Shown piece by piece: positions 46,514 to 57,112 of a DNA stretch of 64,000 bases. A model generated the notes under the pieces. The model ran no database searches. It was not told the DNA's origin and saw nothing but the letters and a program-made list of their open reading frames with translations. A program made the position numbers and the translations under genes. Every line of letters starts with the position of its first letter. Position 1 is the first letter of the stretch. Origin of the DNA: Terriglobia bacterium (GTDB lineage: Bacteria > Acidobacteriota > Terriglobia > Terriglobales > Acidobacteriaceae); assembly GCA_020073185.1 (NCBI GenBank), contig JAIQFT010000012.1, positions 1 through 64,000 of the forward strand. Direction: 5' to 3'.

Positions 46514-47382
46514 TAGACATCGAACTCCGCCGGGCGCCCGGTCAGCCGTTCGATGCGCTTGGCGATCGGCGGATGGGTGGAGAACAAGTTGGCCCAGTTC
46601 ATCCCGCCCATGCCAAGGAACGGCTGCACGATGAACAGGTGCGCCGTCGAAGGACTCGCCGCCAGCGGCACGCGCCGCGAGTAGGCGTCGAGCTTGCCCA
46701 GGGCGCTGGCCAGCGCGTAGGGATTGCCGGTGAGGTGCGCACCGCTGGCGTCGGCGCCGTATTCGCGCGAGCGCGAGACCGCCATCTGGATCATCAGCGC
46801 CGCGATCGGCGCAAGGATCATCATGAACAGCGCGCCCAGTCCCCCACCGCGGTTGCGTTCGTCGCGGCCGCCGTAGCCGCCGAACATCGCGCCCCACATC
46901 GCCATGCGCGCCAGGAACGTGATGGCGCCGGCGATGGTGGCGGCGATCGAGCTAATCAGGATGTCGCGATTCCGCACGTGCCCCAGTTCGTGTGCCAGGA
47001 CGCCTTCCATCTCTTCGTCGGTAAGCAGGTTCAGAATTCCCTGCGTCACCGCGACCGAAGCATGGTTCGGGTTTCGCCCGGTGGCGAAGGCGTTGGGCGA
47101 ATCCGAAGGAATTACATAAATCTTCGGCATCGGAATGCCGACACGCTGCGTCAGGCGCTCGACGATCTGGTACACGCGCGGCAGTTCCTCGCGCGTCGCC
47201 GGCTGGGCGCGGTACATGGCCAGCGCCAGCTTGTCGGAGAAAAAGTAAGAGACAAAGTTCATCACCGCGGCGAAGACCAGCGCCAGGATCATCCCGTTCT
47301 GCCCGCCGAAGTACTCGCCGATGAACAGTAGAAAGCCGGTCAGCAGTCCCAGCAGCAGGGTGGTTTTCAGTGCGTTACCCAT
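46513..47382 (-). CDS. htpX: M48 zinc metalloprotease HtpX
   Basis: 289 residues, four TM helices (two at about 5-50, two at about 150-200). The metal site is [13 protein letters not shown] (about residues 135-147) with the downstream Glu in [17 protein letters not shown]. HtpX degrades misfolded inner-membrane proteins from the cytoplasmic side. The normal length is 280-295. It heads a minus-strand run including MoxR, each separated by heptamer arrays. Confidence 0.93.
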   Translation of the reverse strand: MGNALKTTLLLGLLTGFLLFIGEYFGGQNGMILALVFAAVMNFVSYFFSDKLALAMYRAQPATREELPRVYQIVERLTQRVGIPMPKIYVIPSDSPNAFATGRNPNHASVAVTQGILNLLTDEEMEGVLAHELGHVRNRDILISSIAATIAGAITFLARMAMWGAMFGGYGGRDERNRGGGLGALFMMILAPIAALMIQMAVSRSREYGADASGAHLTGNPYALASALGKLDAYSRRVPLAASPSTAHLFIVQPFLGMGGMNWANLFSTHPPIAKRIERLTGRPAEFDV

Positions 47383-47585
47383 AATGTTCTTTCCTACCTA
47401 GTTGATGCTACGCCGGCGCGAAGGATTCTCCCTCATTGGATATACGAAGGAGCGTGCGGCCAGGTTTCCGCCTCCCGCAATGGGGCGAGCCTATTCCCGA
47501 ATACAGACACCGACTGACTGCCGGAATTGACTTGCGCGGTTGCCAGACCTACGATTCCGGATGGGTGAGGGGAAGGAGTGCTCCC

Positions 47586-49733
<2,148 letters not shown>

Positions 49734-49772
49734 TGTGGGTGTAAAAAGAGGAGGAGTTGGCACTCGTCTGAA

Positions 49773-49808
49773 CTGAAACCAAAACTGAAACTGAAACTGA
49801 AACTGAAA
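49773..49808 (+). repeat. hexamer array (CTGAAA)
   Basis: CTGAAA, CCAAAA, then four CTGAAA in register. It lies between the convergent kinase and DUF507 genes and ends four bases from the DUF507 stop. The only period-6 array seen. Confidence 0.7.
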
Positions 49809-49812
49809 CTCT

Positions 49813-50118
49813 CTAAATCCCGAGCTTCTTGACCCCCTCGAGGTAATACTTGCGGTAGAGGATATCCCACTCCTGGCTGCCCTCCAGGATGGTGCGTTTC
49901 TGGGACTCGATCTTGCGGCGGGCTTCCTGGTCGATCTTTTTCTCCTGTGCCAGCAGCTCCTCGAGCAGGCGCCGGACTTCCAGGCGGACAGCGTTCTTTT
50001 CCTCGATGAACTCCACGTTTTCCATGCCCGCCAGGGCTTCGGCGACGGCGCGCGCCAGCACGTTTATCTTGTCGCGGCTTAGCCGATACGGCTCCTCCGA
50101 CTTGACGTCCACTCGCAC
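49813..50118 (-). CDS. DUF507 family protein (second copy)
   Basis: 101 residues from GTG 50118, which overlaps the TAG of the upstream DUF507 gene by one base (TAGTG). The segment SRDKINVLARAVAEALAGME and the tail KRTILEGSQEWDILYRKYYL match DUF507. Function unknown. The translational coupling suggests the two copies act together, perhaps as a heterodimer. Confidence 0.82.
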   Translation of the reverse strand: MRVDVKSEEPYRLSRDKINVLARAVAEALAGMENVEFIEEKNAVRLEVRRLLEELLAQEKKIDQEARRKIESQKRTILEGSQEWDILYRKYYLEGVKKLGI

Positions 50119-50396
50119 TACAGCACCGCCTTGTACTTGCGCACCAACTCGTTCTTCACTTTCTTGAACATCTCCTGGTAGTTGGCGCCGGTCTTCTTCA
50201 TCTCGTCGGAGTAGGTTTCCAGGATGATGCGGACCTCGTCGTTGATGCGGTCTTCCAGCGTCAGCTCGTCGAGCAGCGCGGCGTGAACGCGCTCGGTGAG
50301 GACAGGCAGTTCCTTGGTTTCGATGAACTTGCCCTTGATCAGCTTTTTCGAGACCTCGCGGGCCAGGTAGCCCACATATTCTTTCGACAGGTGCAT
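50118..50396 (-). CDS. DUF507 family protein (first copy)
   Basis: 92 residues: MHLSKEYVGYLAREVSKKLI, then DRINDEVRIILETYSDEMKK and KVKNELVRKYKAVL, the usual DUF507 layout. It is helical and highly charged, so cytoplasmic. It precedes a coupled second copy. Function unknown. Confidence 0.85.
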   Translation of the reverse strand: MHLSKEYVGYLAREVSKKLIKGKFIETKELPVLTERVHAALLDELTLEDRINDEVRIILETYSDEMKKTGANYQEMFKKVKNELVRKYKAVL

Positions 50397-50497
50397 GTGC
50401 GCAATAAATCGTGGCGTTGAACAACGAGTTTAACACACCGTAGTACGCGTTAACGCGCGACAGGAGCCCTGCTCCCGCCTGCAAAAGCCTCCCGCGT

Positions 50498-50526
50498 TTG
50501 ACCCTTTCCGCCTCGCGTAGTAAGGT
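50498..50526 (+). promoter_or_regulatory. candidate promoter for the BMC shell gene
   Basis: TTGACC (50498-50503), 17-base spacer, TAAGGT (50521-50526), 58 bases before the ATG at 50585. The -35 is good, the -10 weak. Confidence 0.35.
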
Positions 50527-50584
50527 ACGCAGGCACTCATCTTGATTGGGCGCGGCAAGGGTCCGCCCGCTTCACGGAGCCAAC

Positions 50585-50914
50585 ATGGCAGTACTCGGAC
50601 CAAACATGGAAGCGCTGGGAATGATCGAAACCAAGGGCCTGGTCGGGTCCATCGAAGCCGCCGACGCCGCCGTCAAAGCCGCCAATGTGCAACTGGTGCA
50701 CAAGGAATACATCGGGGCCGGCTTCGTGACGGTGATCGTGCGCGGTGACGTGGCCAGCGTGAAAGCCGCCACCGACGCCGGAGCTGCCGCGGCGCGCCGA
50801 GTGGGCGAGCTGGTGGCGGTGCACGTGATTCCGCGTCCGCACGGCGACCTGGAAACTTCGTTGCCGATGATCAGCGGCGCCGCCCCGAAGGCGAAGAAGG
50901 CGTCGTCCGATTAG
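50585..50914 (+). CDS. bacterial microcompartment shell protein (BMC-H, EutM/PduA-like)
   Basis: 109 residues from ATG 50585 (family start [20 protein letters not shown]; earlier in-frame codons are not conserved). The single BMC fold is clear: [40 protein letters not shown] and [14 protein letters not shown]. It forms the hexameric facets of protein shells. It is the only shell gene here; no pentamer (EutN/CcmL) gene is near, so the rest of the compartment must be encoded elsewhere. An aldehyde dehydrogenase follows. Confidence 0.92.
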   Translation: MAVLGPNMEALGMIETKGLVGSIEAADAAVKAANVQLVHKEYIGAGFVTVIVRGDVASVKAATDAGAAAARRVGELVAVHVIPRPHGDLETSLPMISGAAPKAKKASSD

Positions 50915-50954
50915 TCCGATTTCGTAATTTGGTAATTTTGTGATTTGGTAATTG
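50915..50954 (+). repeat. octamer array after the BMC gene
   Basis: TCCGATTT, CGTAATTT, GGTAATTT, TGTGATTT, GGTAATTG, beginning right after the BMC stop (50912-50914). Confidence 0.75.
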
Positions 50955-50979
50955 CGAGCAGCGCCGCGCTCCGTGCCAG

Positions 50980-51015
50980 AATTACTCAATTACCAAATTA
51001 CTCAATTACGAAATT
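50980..51015 (-). repeat. inverted octamer array before the aldehyde dehydrogenase
   Basis: AATTACTC, AATTACCA, AATTACTC, AATTACGA, AATTC. It is the reverse complement of the array at 50915 (GGTAATT/AATTACC). It ends six bases before the GTG at 51021. Confidence 0.75.
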
Positions 51016-51020
51016 CTTCC

Positions 51021-52808
51021 GTGGCCCACGATCCCACATCTGCTGTTGCCGTCGCTGCTGCGCCGTCCAAGGACGAGCGCTCCGTCGCCGAGGCGCGCGA
51101 ACTCATCGAGCGCGCCTACAAGGCTTTCCTCGAATACCAGCTCTTCAGCCAGGAGCAGGTGGACCGCGTGGTGGACGCCGTGGCGGCCGCAGCCACCGCC
51201 AACGCCGAGAAGTTGGCGCGCCTCGCGGTGGAAGAAACCACCTATGGCATCGTCGAGCACAAAGTCCTCAAAAACCTTTTTTCGTCGCAGCGCGTGTACG
51301 AGGCCATCCGCCCGCTGAAGACGGTCGGCGTCGTGCGCGAGGACAAGGCGCAAGGCATCATCGAAGTGGCGGTGCCGGTGGGCGTGGTGGCGGCGATCCT
51401 GCCCTCCACCAACCCGACCTCAACCGCCATTTACAAGATCCTGATTGCACTGAAGGGCCGCAACGCCATCGTCATCAGCCCGCACCCGACCGCGCTGCGC
51501 TGCAGTTGCGAGGCGGCGGCGATCATGAAGGATGCCGCCATCAAGGCGGGCGCGCCCGCGGACGTGATCTGCTGCTTCAACACGCCCAGCCTGCCGGGCA
51601 CCCAGGAGCTGATGAAGCACCGGCGCACCAGCATCATTCTGGCCACCGGCGGCATGAGCATGGTGCGGGCGGCTTACAGTTCGGGCAAGCCGGCGTTCGG
51701 CGTTGGGCCGGGCAATGTGCCGGCTTTCATTGACAGCAGCGCCGACCTGGCCAAAGCGGTCGCCGACGTGGTGTTCGGCAAAACTTTTGACAACGGGACC
51801 ATCTGCTCGTCCGAGCAGGCCATCGTGGCCGAAGATTCGCAGCGCGAAGCGATCCTGAGAGACTTGGCGAACAACGGCGCGCACCTGCTCAGCCGCGACG
51901 ACATTGAGAAGCTCGGAAAACAGATGGTGAACACGGAAACGCACACCATCTGCCCGAAGTTCGTCGGTAAGAGCGCCGCCAGAGTCGCCGAACTTGCCGG
52001 CCTGCACGCGCCGTCGAATGCGCGCGTGCTGGTGGCGCAGCTGGACAAGGTGGGACGCGACGAACCGCTCTCGGCGGAAAAGCTCTCGCCGGTGCTGGCG
52101 CTTTATTTCGAAAGAGACCGTGCGGCGGCGATGGCGCGCTGCGTCGAGTTGCTGCGCTTCGGCGGCCTCGGCCACACCTGCGCGATTCACGCCAAGGACG
52201 ACGCGGTCATTCGCGAATATGGTTTGAAGATGCCGGCCTACCGCGTGGTCGTGAACAGCCCGGCGCCGCAGGGGTCCATCGGATCGTCCACCAATCTGTT
52301 TCCGGCGATGACGCTGGGCTGCGGTGCGGCGGGCGGCAACATCACCTCCGACAACATCTCGCCGCTGCACCTGATCAACCTGCGCCGGATTGCCTACGAG
52401 GTCAGACCGGTGACGGCAGTGGCCATTGCGCAGCCGGTGACGGGCGCGGCGTCAACCGCAAGTTGCGCTGTCTGTGCGACCCATACCACCGAACCAGCGG
52501 GACCGGCCACGGGGTCTGGTGTCAACTGGTCGGTCTCGCGCGCCGTGGACCGCTTCCTTGCCGCCAAGCAGGGGCCGCTCGCGCCGTCCGGCGCAAAATC
52601 GGAAGCGCCGAAACCGCAGGCTGCACCTGCGGCGCCGCCGTCGGCTGCGCCTGCGCCCAAGCCGCGCCCGGTGGACTTCGTTAGCGAGGCAGAGATTCGC
52701 GCCGCCGTAAAACGCAAGGCGAAAATTTTTGTGGGCCCCAAGACCATCATCACTCCCGCCGCACGCGACTTGGCCGCGGAGTATGATGTACTGGTGAGAG
52801 TGGACTAA
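51021..52808 (+). CDS. CoA-acylating acetaldehyde dehydrogenase of a microcompartment, with C-terminal extension
   Basis: 595 residues from GTG 51021; an upstream in-frame start at 50952 would be encoded by the octamer array and is rejected. The core matches acetylating ALDH: AILPSTNPTSTAIYKILIAL, FGVGPGNVPAFID, the catalytic FDNGTICSSEQ (Cys262) and GCGAAGGNITSDNISPLHLI. It converts acetaldehyde plus CoA to acetyl-CoA. Past about residue 450 comes a helix SVSRAVDRFLAAKQG that could be an encapsulation peptide, a Pro/Ala linker, and a tail ending KTIITPAARDLAAEYDVLV, reminiscent of tails seen on other microcompartment enzymes. No Shine-Dalgarno is visible. Confidence 0.9.
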   Translation: MAHDPTSAVAVAAAPSKDERSVAEARELIERAYKAFLEYQLFSQEQVDRVVDAVAAAATANAEKLARLAVEETTYGIVEHKVLKNLFSSQRVYEAIRPLKTVGVVREDKAQGIIEVAVPVGVVAAILPSTNPTSTAIYKILIALKGRNAIVISPHPTALRCSCEAAAIMKDAAIKAGAPADVICCFNTPSLPGTQELMKHRRTSIILATGGMSMVRAAYSSGKPAFGVGPGNVPAFIDSSADLAKAVADVVFGKTFDNGTICSSEQAIVAEDSQREAILRDLANNGAHLLSRDDIEKLGKQMVNTETHTICPKFVGKSAARVAELAGLHAPSNARVLVAQLDKVGRDEPLSAEKLSPVLALYFERDRAAAMARCVELLRFGGLGHTCAIHAKDDAVIREYGLKMPAYRVVVNSPAPQGSIGSSTNLFPAMTLGCGAAGGNITSDNISPLHLINLRRIAYEVRPVTAVAIAQPVTGAASTASCAVCATHTTEPAGPATGSGVNWSVSRAVDRFLAAKQGPLAPSGAKSEAPKPQAAPAAPPSAAPAPKPRPVDFVSEAEIRAAVKRKAKIFVGPKTIITPAARDLAAEYDVLVRVD

Positions 52809-53294
52809 GTGCCACGCCTGTCCATCATGCAAGATGACCTTACCACCTTGAAAGATGACATGACCGCCTTCATCGAAGGCCACGGCATGCGCCGCTTTCA
52901 CGGTTATGTCACCGACGAAGTCACCAGCGTCATGTGGGACTCGCACGACAACGTGGAGAGCTGGAAGGATTTCGTCGAACTCGCCAAGGCCTCGGGCGCG
53001 GCGTTCCTCACCATGAGCGACGTGGCGCTCGACCGCGAGGACCTGGACTATCTCATCGAGCGCCTGCGCAATACCAATTGCACCAACGAGGAAGACGTCG
53101 ATGAGGCCCGCTGGCTGCGCACCTATGTCGGCAAGACCGGCTTCCTGCAACTGGGCTGGCCCTACCAGGGGGCAATGTTCCTGTGCGAAATTTCCACCGA
53201 GTGGTACGACCGCTATCAGCGCCTGCTGGACGTTGCCGAGGAGTACGGCGGCGTCATGATCGATGAGCCCGACGATTCCGACGAAGAGCGGTAG
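52809..53294 (+). CDS. acidic conserved protein of unknown function
   Basis: 161 residues, very acidic at both ends. GTG 52809 immediately follows the ALDH stop; an ATG at 52827 is an alternative. The C-terminal part (FLQLGWPYQGAMFLCEISTE then WYDRYQRLLDVAEEYG) looks folded. No family is recognised. Abutting the ALDH gene suggests co-transcription. Its stop lies inside a heptamer array. Confidence 0.7.
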   Translation: MPRLSIMQDDLTTLKDDMTAFIEGHGMRRFHGYVTDEVTSVMWDSHDNVESWKDFVELAKASGAAFLTMSDVALDREDLDYLIERLRNTNCTNEEDVDEARWLRTYVGKTGFLQLGWPYQGAMFLCEISTEWYDRYQRLLDVAEEYGGVMIDEPDDSDEER

Positions 53295-53318
53295 TCCGCA
53301 GTCGGTAGACGGTAGCCC
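53291..53318 (+). repeat. heptamer array, left arm, at the stop of the acidic protein
   Basis: GTAGTCC, GCAGTCG, GTAGACG, GTAGCCC. The TAG stop (53292-53294) lies within the first unit. Confidence 0.7.
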
Positions 53319-53340
53319 GCGGGCCGTCTATTACAACGCC

Positions 53341-53361
53341 GGACTACCGACTACCGACTAC
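53341..53361 (-). repeat. inverted heptamer array upstream of recJ
   Basis: GGACTAC, CGACTAC, CGACTAC; reverse complement in style of GTAGTCC/GTAGTCG, 22 bases from the left arm. Confidence 0.7.
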
Positions 53362-53414
53362 AGTTCAGGCAAACGCAACATCTTCTCAGCCACGCTCCGT
53401 GATAACGTTCGTTA

Positions 53415-55157
53415 ATGCGCTGGCAACTGCGAGCCGCGGAGGAAGAGCGCGTCACGCGCCTGGCGGCGGAGGCCAAGCTCCCGCCCGTGGTCGCCCGCCT
53501 GCTCGTCGCGCGCGGTGTCACCACTGCCGATAACGCGAACCAATTCCTTAATCCGAGCCTCGACCACCTGCATTCGCCCCTCCTGATGCTCGGCATGGAC
53601 AAGGCCGCCGAGCGCCTGCGCCGCGCTATCGCCAACCGCGAGCAAATTCTCATCTACGGCGACTACGACGTGGACGGCACCACCGCCGTCGTCATCCTGA
53701 AAACTGCCGTCGAGCTGTGCGGCGGCAGCGCCGAGTTTCACGTGCCGCACCGCATCCGCGAAGGGTACGGCATGAAGGACGATGTCATCGAGCGCGCCGC
53801 CGCCGCCGGTGTGTCGCTCATCATCAGCGTGGACACCGGCATTCGCGCCTTCGCCGCCGCCGAAACCGCGCAACGCGCAGGCGTGGACCTGATCGTCACC
53901 GACCATCACTTGCCCGAAGGACACGGCGTGCCGCCCGCGTTGGCGGTGCTCAATCCCAATCAGGCTGGGTGCGCGTATCCATGCAAGGCACTGTGCGGCG
54001 CGGGCGTGGCCTTCAAGCTGGCGCAACTTCTGCTGGAAGAAACGGGACGCGCCCGCCTGCTGCCGTCGTTCTTGAAGATGGTCGCCATTGCCACGATTGC
54101 GGACGCGGTGCCGTTGATCGGCGAGAACCGCGTGTTCGCCAAGCTCGGCTTGGAGGGCCTGCGTCATCCGGTAAACGTCGGCCTGAAGGCGCTGTTGGAA
54201 GTCTCGGCGCTCAGCGCGAAGAAACTGAGCGCGAGCGATGTGGGGTTCCGCATCGCGCCGCGGTTGAACGCCGCCGGACGCATGGACGTGGCGCAGGATG
54301 TGGTCGACCTATTTAGCGTGAAGGACACGGAGCGGGCCCGCGAAATTGCCGCGCGGCTAAACCAGCTCAATTCCGACCGCCAGCAGGAGGAGCAGCGCAT
54401 CCTGGACGCGGTCGAAGCACGCCTGGCGAGCGCACCCGATGTTCGTGATACGTACTGTCTCGTCGTGGACGGCGACCAGTGGCATCGCGGCGTGATTGGC
54501 ATTGCCGCCACGCGGGTGGTCGAGCGCTACGGACGTCCGACTCTGGTCCTCTCGCGCGAGGATGGCGAGGCCTACGGCTCCGGGCGCTCCATTCCCGCGT
54601 TTCATCTGCTGGATGCGCTGGAGTCCTGCCGCGACATCTTCACGCGCTTCGGCGGGCACGCACATGCTGTTGGTTTTTCGCTGCCGTGCGACCGCGTTCC
54701 GGCGCTGCGTGCGGCGCTCGATTCCTACGCGCGCGCGCGGCTTACGCCTGCGGACTTCGAGCGCGTCCTGGATTACGACGGCGAACTGTCGCTGAGCGAG
54801 GTCACGCCCGCGCTCTACGAGTGCTTGCAGCGGCTGGAACCGTTTGGAATGAGCAATCCCGAGCCGGTGTTTGCCGCCCGCGGGACGCGCGTCGCCTTCC
54901 CGCCGAAGATCCTGAAAGAGAAGCACGTGAAGATGCGGCTCGCCAACGGCGCCGGAAAGTACGCTCGCGGCATTGACGCCCTGGGCTGGCGCATGGCCGA
55001 GCGAGTGCAGCAGGCGTCGATTCTCGCGGGTGATTTGGTCGATGTCGCTTTTACGCTCGAAGTTAACGATCACCCTGAATTCGGCGGGCTGGAGTTGCGG
55101 CTGCAGGATATCGTCAAATCAGCGCACGCGCAGAGCGCCAGCGCCTTATCGCGCTAA
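53415..55157 (+). CDS. recJ: single-strand DNA exonuclease RecJ
   Basis: 580 residues, the usual RecJ length. DHH-family motifs: IYGDYDVDGTTAVVIL (about 76-91), IISVDTGI, VTDHHLPEG (about 157-165), then DHHA1 with RFGGHAHAVGFSLP (about 413-426) and an OB-like C-terminal domain. A 5'-3' single-strand exonuclease for recombination and mismatch repair in the cytoplasm. Confidence 0.95.
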   Translation: MRWQLRAAEEERVTRLAAEAKLPPVVARLLVARGVTTADNANQFLNPSLDHLHSPLLMLGMDKAAERLRRAIANREQILIYGDYDVDGTTAVVILKTAVELCGGSAEFHVPHRIREGYGMKDDVIERAAAAGVSLIISVDTGIRAFAAAETAQRAGVDLIVTDHHLPEGHGVPPALAVLNPNQAGCAYPCKALCGAGVAFKLAQLLLEETGRARLLPSFLKMVAIATIADAVPLIGENRVFAKLGLEGLRHPVNVGLKALLEVSALSAKKLSASDVGFRIAPRLNAAGRMDVAQDVVDLFSVKDTERAREIAARLNQLNSDRQQEEQRILDAVEARLASAPDVRDTYCLVVDGDQWHRGVIGIAATRVVERYGRPTLVLSREDGEAYGSGRSIPAFHLLDALESCRDIFTRFGGHAHAVGFSLPCDRVPALRAALDSYARARLTPADFERVLDYDGELSLSEVTPALYECLQRLEPFGMSNPEPVFAARGTRVAFPPKILKEKHVKMRLANGAGKYARGIDALGWRMAERVQQASILAGDLVDVAFTLEVNDHPEFGGLELRLQDIVKSAHAQSASALSR

Positions 55158-55206
55158 ACTTGGGTGCCGCCCAAGGTCTCCCGATTGGTAATCGATTCGA
55201 TGGCAG

Positions 55207-55530
55207 TTATGCGGCCTTGCCCTTGACGATGCCGTGAGTGGTTGAGGTGTCTACGGTGAAAGACTGGACCTTGGGCGCGGTCTCGAGCAGCGGCAACAGG
55301 ATCTGGGTGACGGTGAGGAACTGCTCGCGGTTGTAGCGCTCCGCGTCCGCCTCCGACTGCCAGAAACTGAGGGCGAGGATGCGGTCGGACTCGCAGTTCG
55401 AGACCATCGTGATCGTGTCAACGAACCCTCGTTGCTTTCTGAGGATGGGCAGGACCTTCTCGTTCAGCGTGGTACTGAAGGCGCGGCTCTTGCCCACTTT
55501 GGTGCGGATTTCGACCACTCGAGTGAACAT
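55207..55530 (-). CDS. antibiotic-biosynthesis-monooxygenase-domain protein
   Basis: 107 residues. A single ferredoxin-like ABM domain: MFTRVVEIRTKVGKSRAFST, VLPILRKQRGFVDTITMVSN and SDRILALSFWQSEADAERYN. Such proteins oxidise or bind small aromatic substrates, or act as stress proteins; nothing in the context decides. Cytoplasmic. Confidence 0.85.
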   Translation of the reverse strand: MFTRVVEIRTKVGKSRAFSTTLNEKVLPILRKQRGFVDTITMVSNCESDRILALSFWQSEADAERYNREQFLTVTQILLPLLETAPKVQSFTVDTSTTHGIVKGKAA

Positions 55531-55666
55531 GCGATTTCTCCTTTCGCAGGGCTTGGGGGAAGAAAGGAGTCGCCGCTCAATCGGCTGGCGGCGGCAAGTT
55601 GGGCGAAAGCGAAAAGGCTACGCGCTGAGGCGCGCGAGGTCAATTACCGAAGAGTGGTGCAGAAGA

Positions 55667-55687
55667 GTCGTTGGTCGACGGTCGATG
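55667..55687 (+). repeat. heptamer array (GTCGATG family)
   Basis: GTCGTTG, GTCGACG, GTCGATG. The same word family as the arrays at 60128, 60218 and 61246. Confidence 0.6.
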
Positions 55688-55779
55688 GCAAAACAGGATC
55701 AAAGTTTCGCCCGGCCGCTTCCACCGCACACGCGAGGGCGCCCTTCGACCTCGCTCAGGGCAGGCTGCGTGCCACACCC

Positions 55780-56010
55780 TCATTCGCACTTGCCGGTGCC
55801 GTGGCAGCCGCGGATGGGAGAGGCGCACAGCGACGGTTCGGCGTTCATGCCGTCGGGGCCGATGCAGGTCTGGGTGTACATGCACCAGAAGCTGTGGTCG
55901 GTGCCGGTCTGCGCCGAGGGATCGCGCTCGGAGAGCACGAACTGGCCTTTCCAGCGCAGCGCGGGGCACAGGTTGGGGTGGTTCGTCAGGTCGGAAGTGC
56001 AGTCGGTCAT
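55780..56010 (-). CDS. Cys-rich small protein
   Basis: 76 residues with seven cysteines (C4, C15, C43, C49, C62, C69, C75) and tryptophans: NLCPALRWKGQFVLSERDPS and HSFWCMYTQTCIGPDG. No signal peptide. The regular Cys spacing and coherent composition support a real gene, perhaps metal-binding. It seems to belong to a small acidobacterial family, which I recall only loosely. It lies between the ABM gene and the oxidoreductase operon. Confidence 0.55.
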   Translation of the reverse strand: MTDCTSDLTNHPNLCPALRWKGQFVLSERDPSAQTGTDHSFWCMYTQTCIGPDGMNAEPSLCASPIRGCHGTGKCE

Positions 56011-56048
56011 AATGCGTCTCTCAGTCTATCGGTCGGTGTAATCGGCAA

Positions 56049-56112
56049 CTGGGGGCTGGGGGAAAGAATCAGAACCAGCGACGCGCTACCAACTACCAAC
56101 TACCAGCTACCA
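56049..56112 (+). repeat. heptamer arrays after the oxidoreductase operon
   Basis: CTGGGGG twice (56049-56062), then GCTACCA, ACTACCA, ACTACCA, GCTACCA (56085-56112), ending four bases from the FAD-subunit stop at 56117. Confidence 0.7.
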
Positions 56113-56116
56113 TCTC

Positions 56117-57112
56117 TCACGCGCCTTTCGCGGCCTGCAAAATCGCGCGTTTGACGGCCACGTGCGCCAGCCGGATCTTGTAGCCATTCTTGCCCAGGCT
56201 CTTGCCTTCCTTCTCGGCGGCGACGACGCCGGCAGCATCCGCTGTAGTCTCGGTTACCGCCTGCCCGAGCAGTGTGGCCGCCACGTACTTGTCGCAGACC
56301 CACGGGATGGGCGCCACGTGGCCCATCACGATGCGCGCCTCCTGCACCTTATTGCCGCTCATCTTCAGCGCGACCGAGGCGGTCGCCAGCGGCCAGTCGA
56401 ATTCGGCTTTCTGACGGACTTCGTAGTGGCCAAAGCGTTCGTCCGACGGAGGCGGAACGACGATCTCGGTCATGATCTCGTTGGGCCGCAGGTCGTGCTC
56501 CCGCTCACCATCCGATTTCGGAATCACGAAGAACTTTTCCAGCGGCAGTTCGCGCGCGCCATTAGGACCGAAGATGCGGACCTTGGCGCCGGCGGCGATG
56601 AGGGCGGGCGCAATGCTGGACGGCGAAACGAAGTACGCGGGGCCGTCGTTGCCGAGGATGGCGTGATAGCGGTTGTCGCCCTCGACGACGAGCGACTTGC
56701 CGCTCTGCGGGTCCTTGGCGAGCAGGCCGTAGCCGTTGCGGAAATACCAGCAGCGCGGACGCTGGCAGAGGTTGCCGCCCAGGGTCGCCTGGTTGCGGAT
56801 CTGCGGGCTGGCAGCGTCGTCGGCAACGCGGGCGAGCGTTGGGTAATGCTTGCGGACGTCGGCGTTGTCGGCGAAGTCGGCGATGCGGACCAGCGCGCCA
56901 ATGCGCAGCCCGGTGCGCGCGTTGTAGCTGACGGCGTCGAGACCGGCGATCGACTTGACGTTGACCAGGCGCTTGGGGGCGACGACGTCGTCCTTCATGA
57001 GCGCGAGCAGATCGGTGCCGCCGGCGAGCAGTTCGGCGTCGCCCCAGTTCTGCCCGAGAAGCCCGACGGCCTGCTCTTTGGTTTTGGGCGTGGCGTATTC
57101 GAAGGCCTTCAT
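56117..57112 (-). CDS. FAD-binding subunit of a molybdenum hydroxylase
   Basis: 331 residues from ATG 57112, overlapping the Moco subunit stop by four bases (ATGA). FAD motifs: ELLAGGTDLLALMKDD (about 28-43) and QATLGGNLCQRPRCWYFRNG. It matches the medium subunit of xanthine dehydrogenase, CO dehydrogenase or PaoB-type enzymes, moving electrons from the Fe-S clusters to an acceptor. A longer frame upstream is read through the neighbouring gene and is a shadow. Confidence 0.92.
   Translation of the reverse strand: MKAFEYATPKTKEQAVGLLGQNWGDAELLAGGTDLLALMKDDVVAPKRLVNVKSIAGLDAVSYNARTGLRIGALVRIADFADNADVRKHYPTLARVADDAASPQIRNQATLGGNLCQRPRCWYFRNGYGLLAKDPQSGKSLVVEGDNRYHAILGNDGPAYFVSPSSIAPALIAAGAKVRIFGPNGARELPLEKFFVIPKSDGEREHDLRPNEIMTEIVVPPPSDERFGHYEVRQKAEFDWPLATASVALKMSGNKVQEARIVMGHVAPIPWVCDKYVAATLLGQAVTETTADAAGVVAAEKEGKSLGKNGYKIRLAHVAVKRAILQAAKGA

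Noticed and set aside
49813-50484. 223-residue minus frame including DUF507
   Set aside because: The first 122 residues are an out-of-frame read of the upstream DUF507 gene; the true start is GTG 50118.
50952-51020. N-terminal extension of the aldehyde dehydrogenase
   Set aside because: It would be encoded by the octamer array (LNYQITQLRN) and is not family-like; GTG 51021 fits better.
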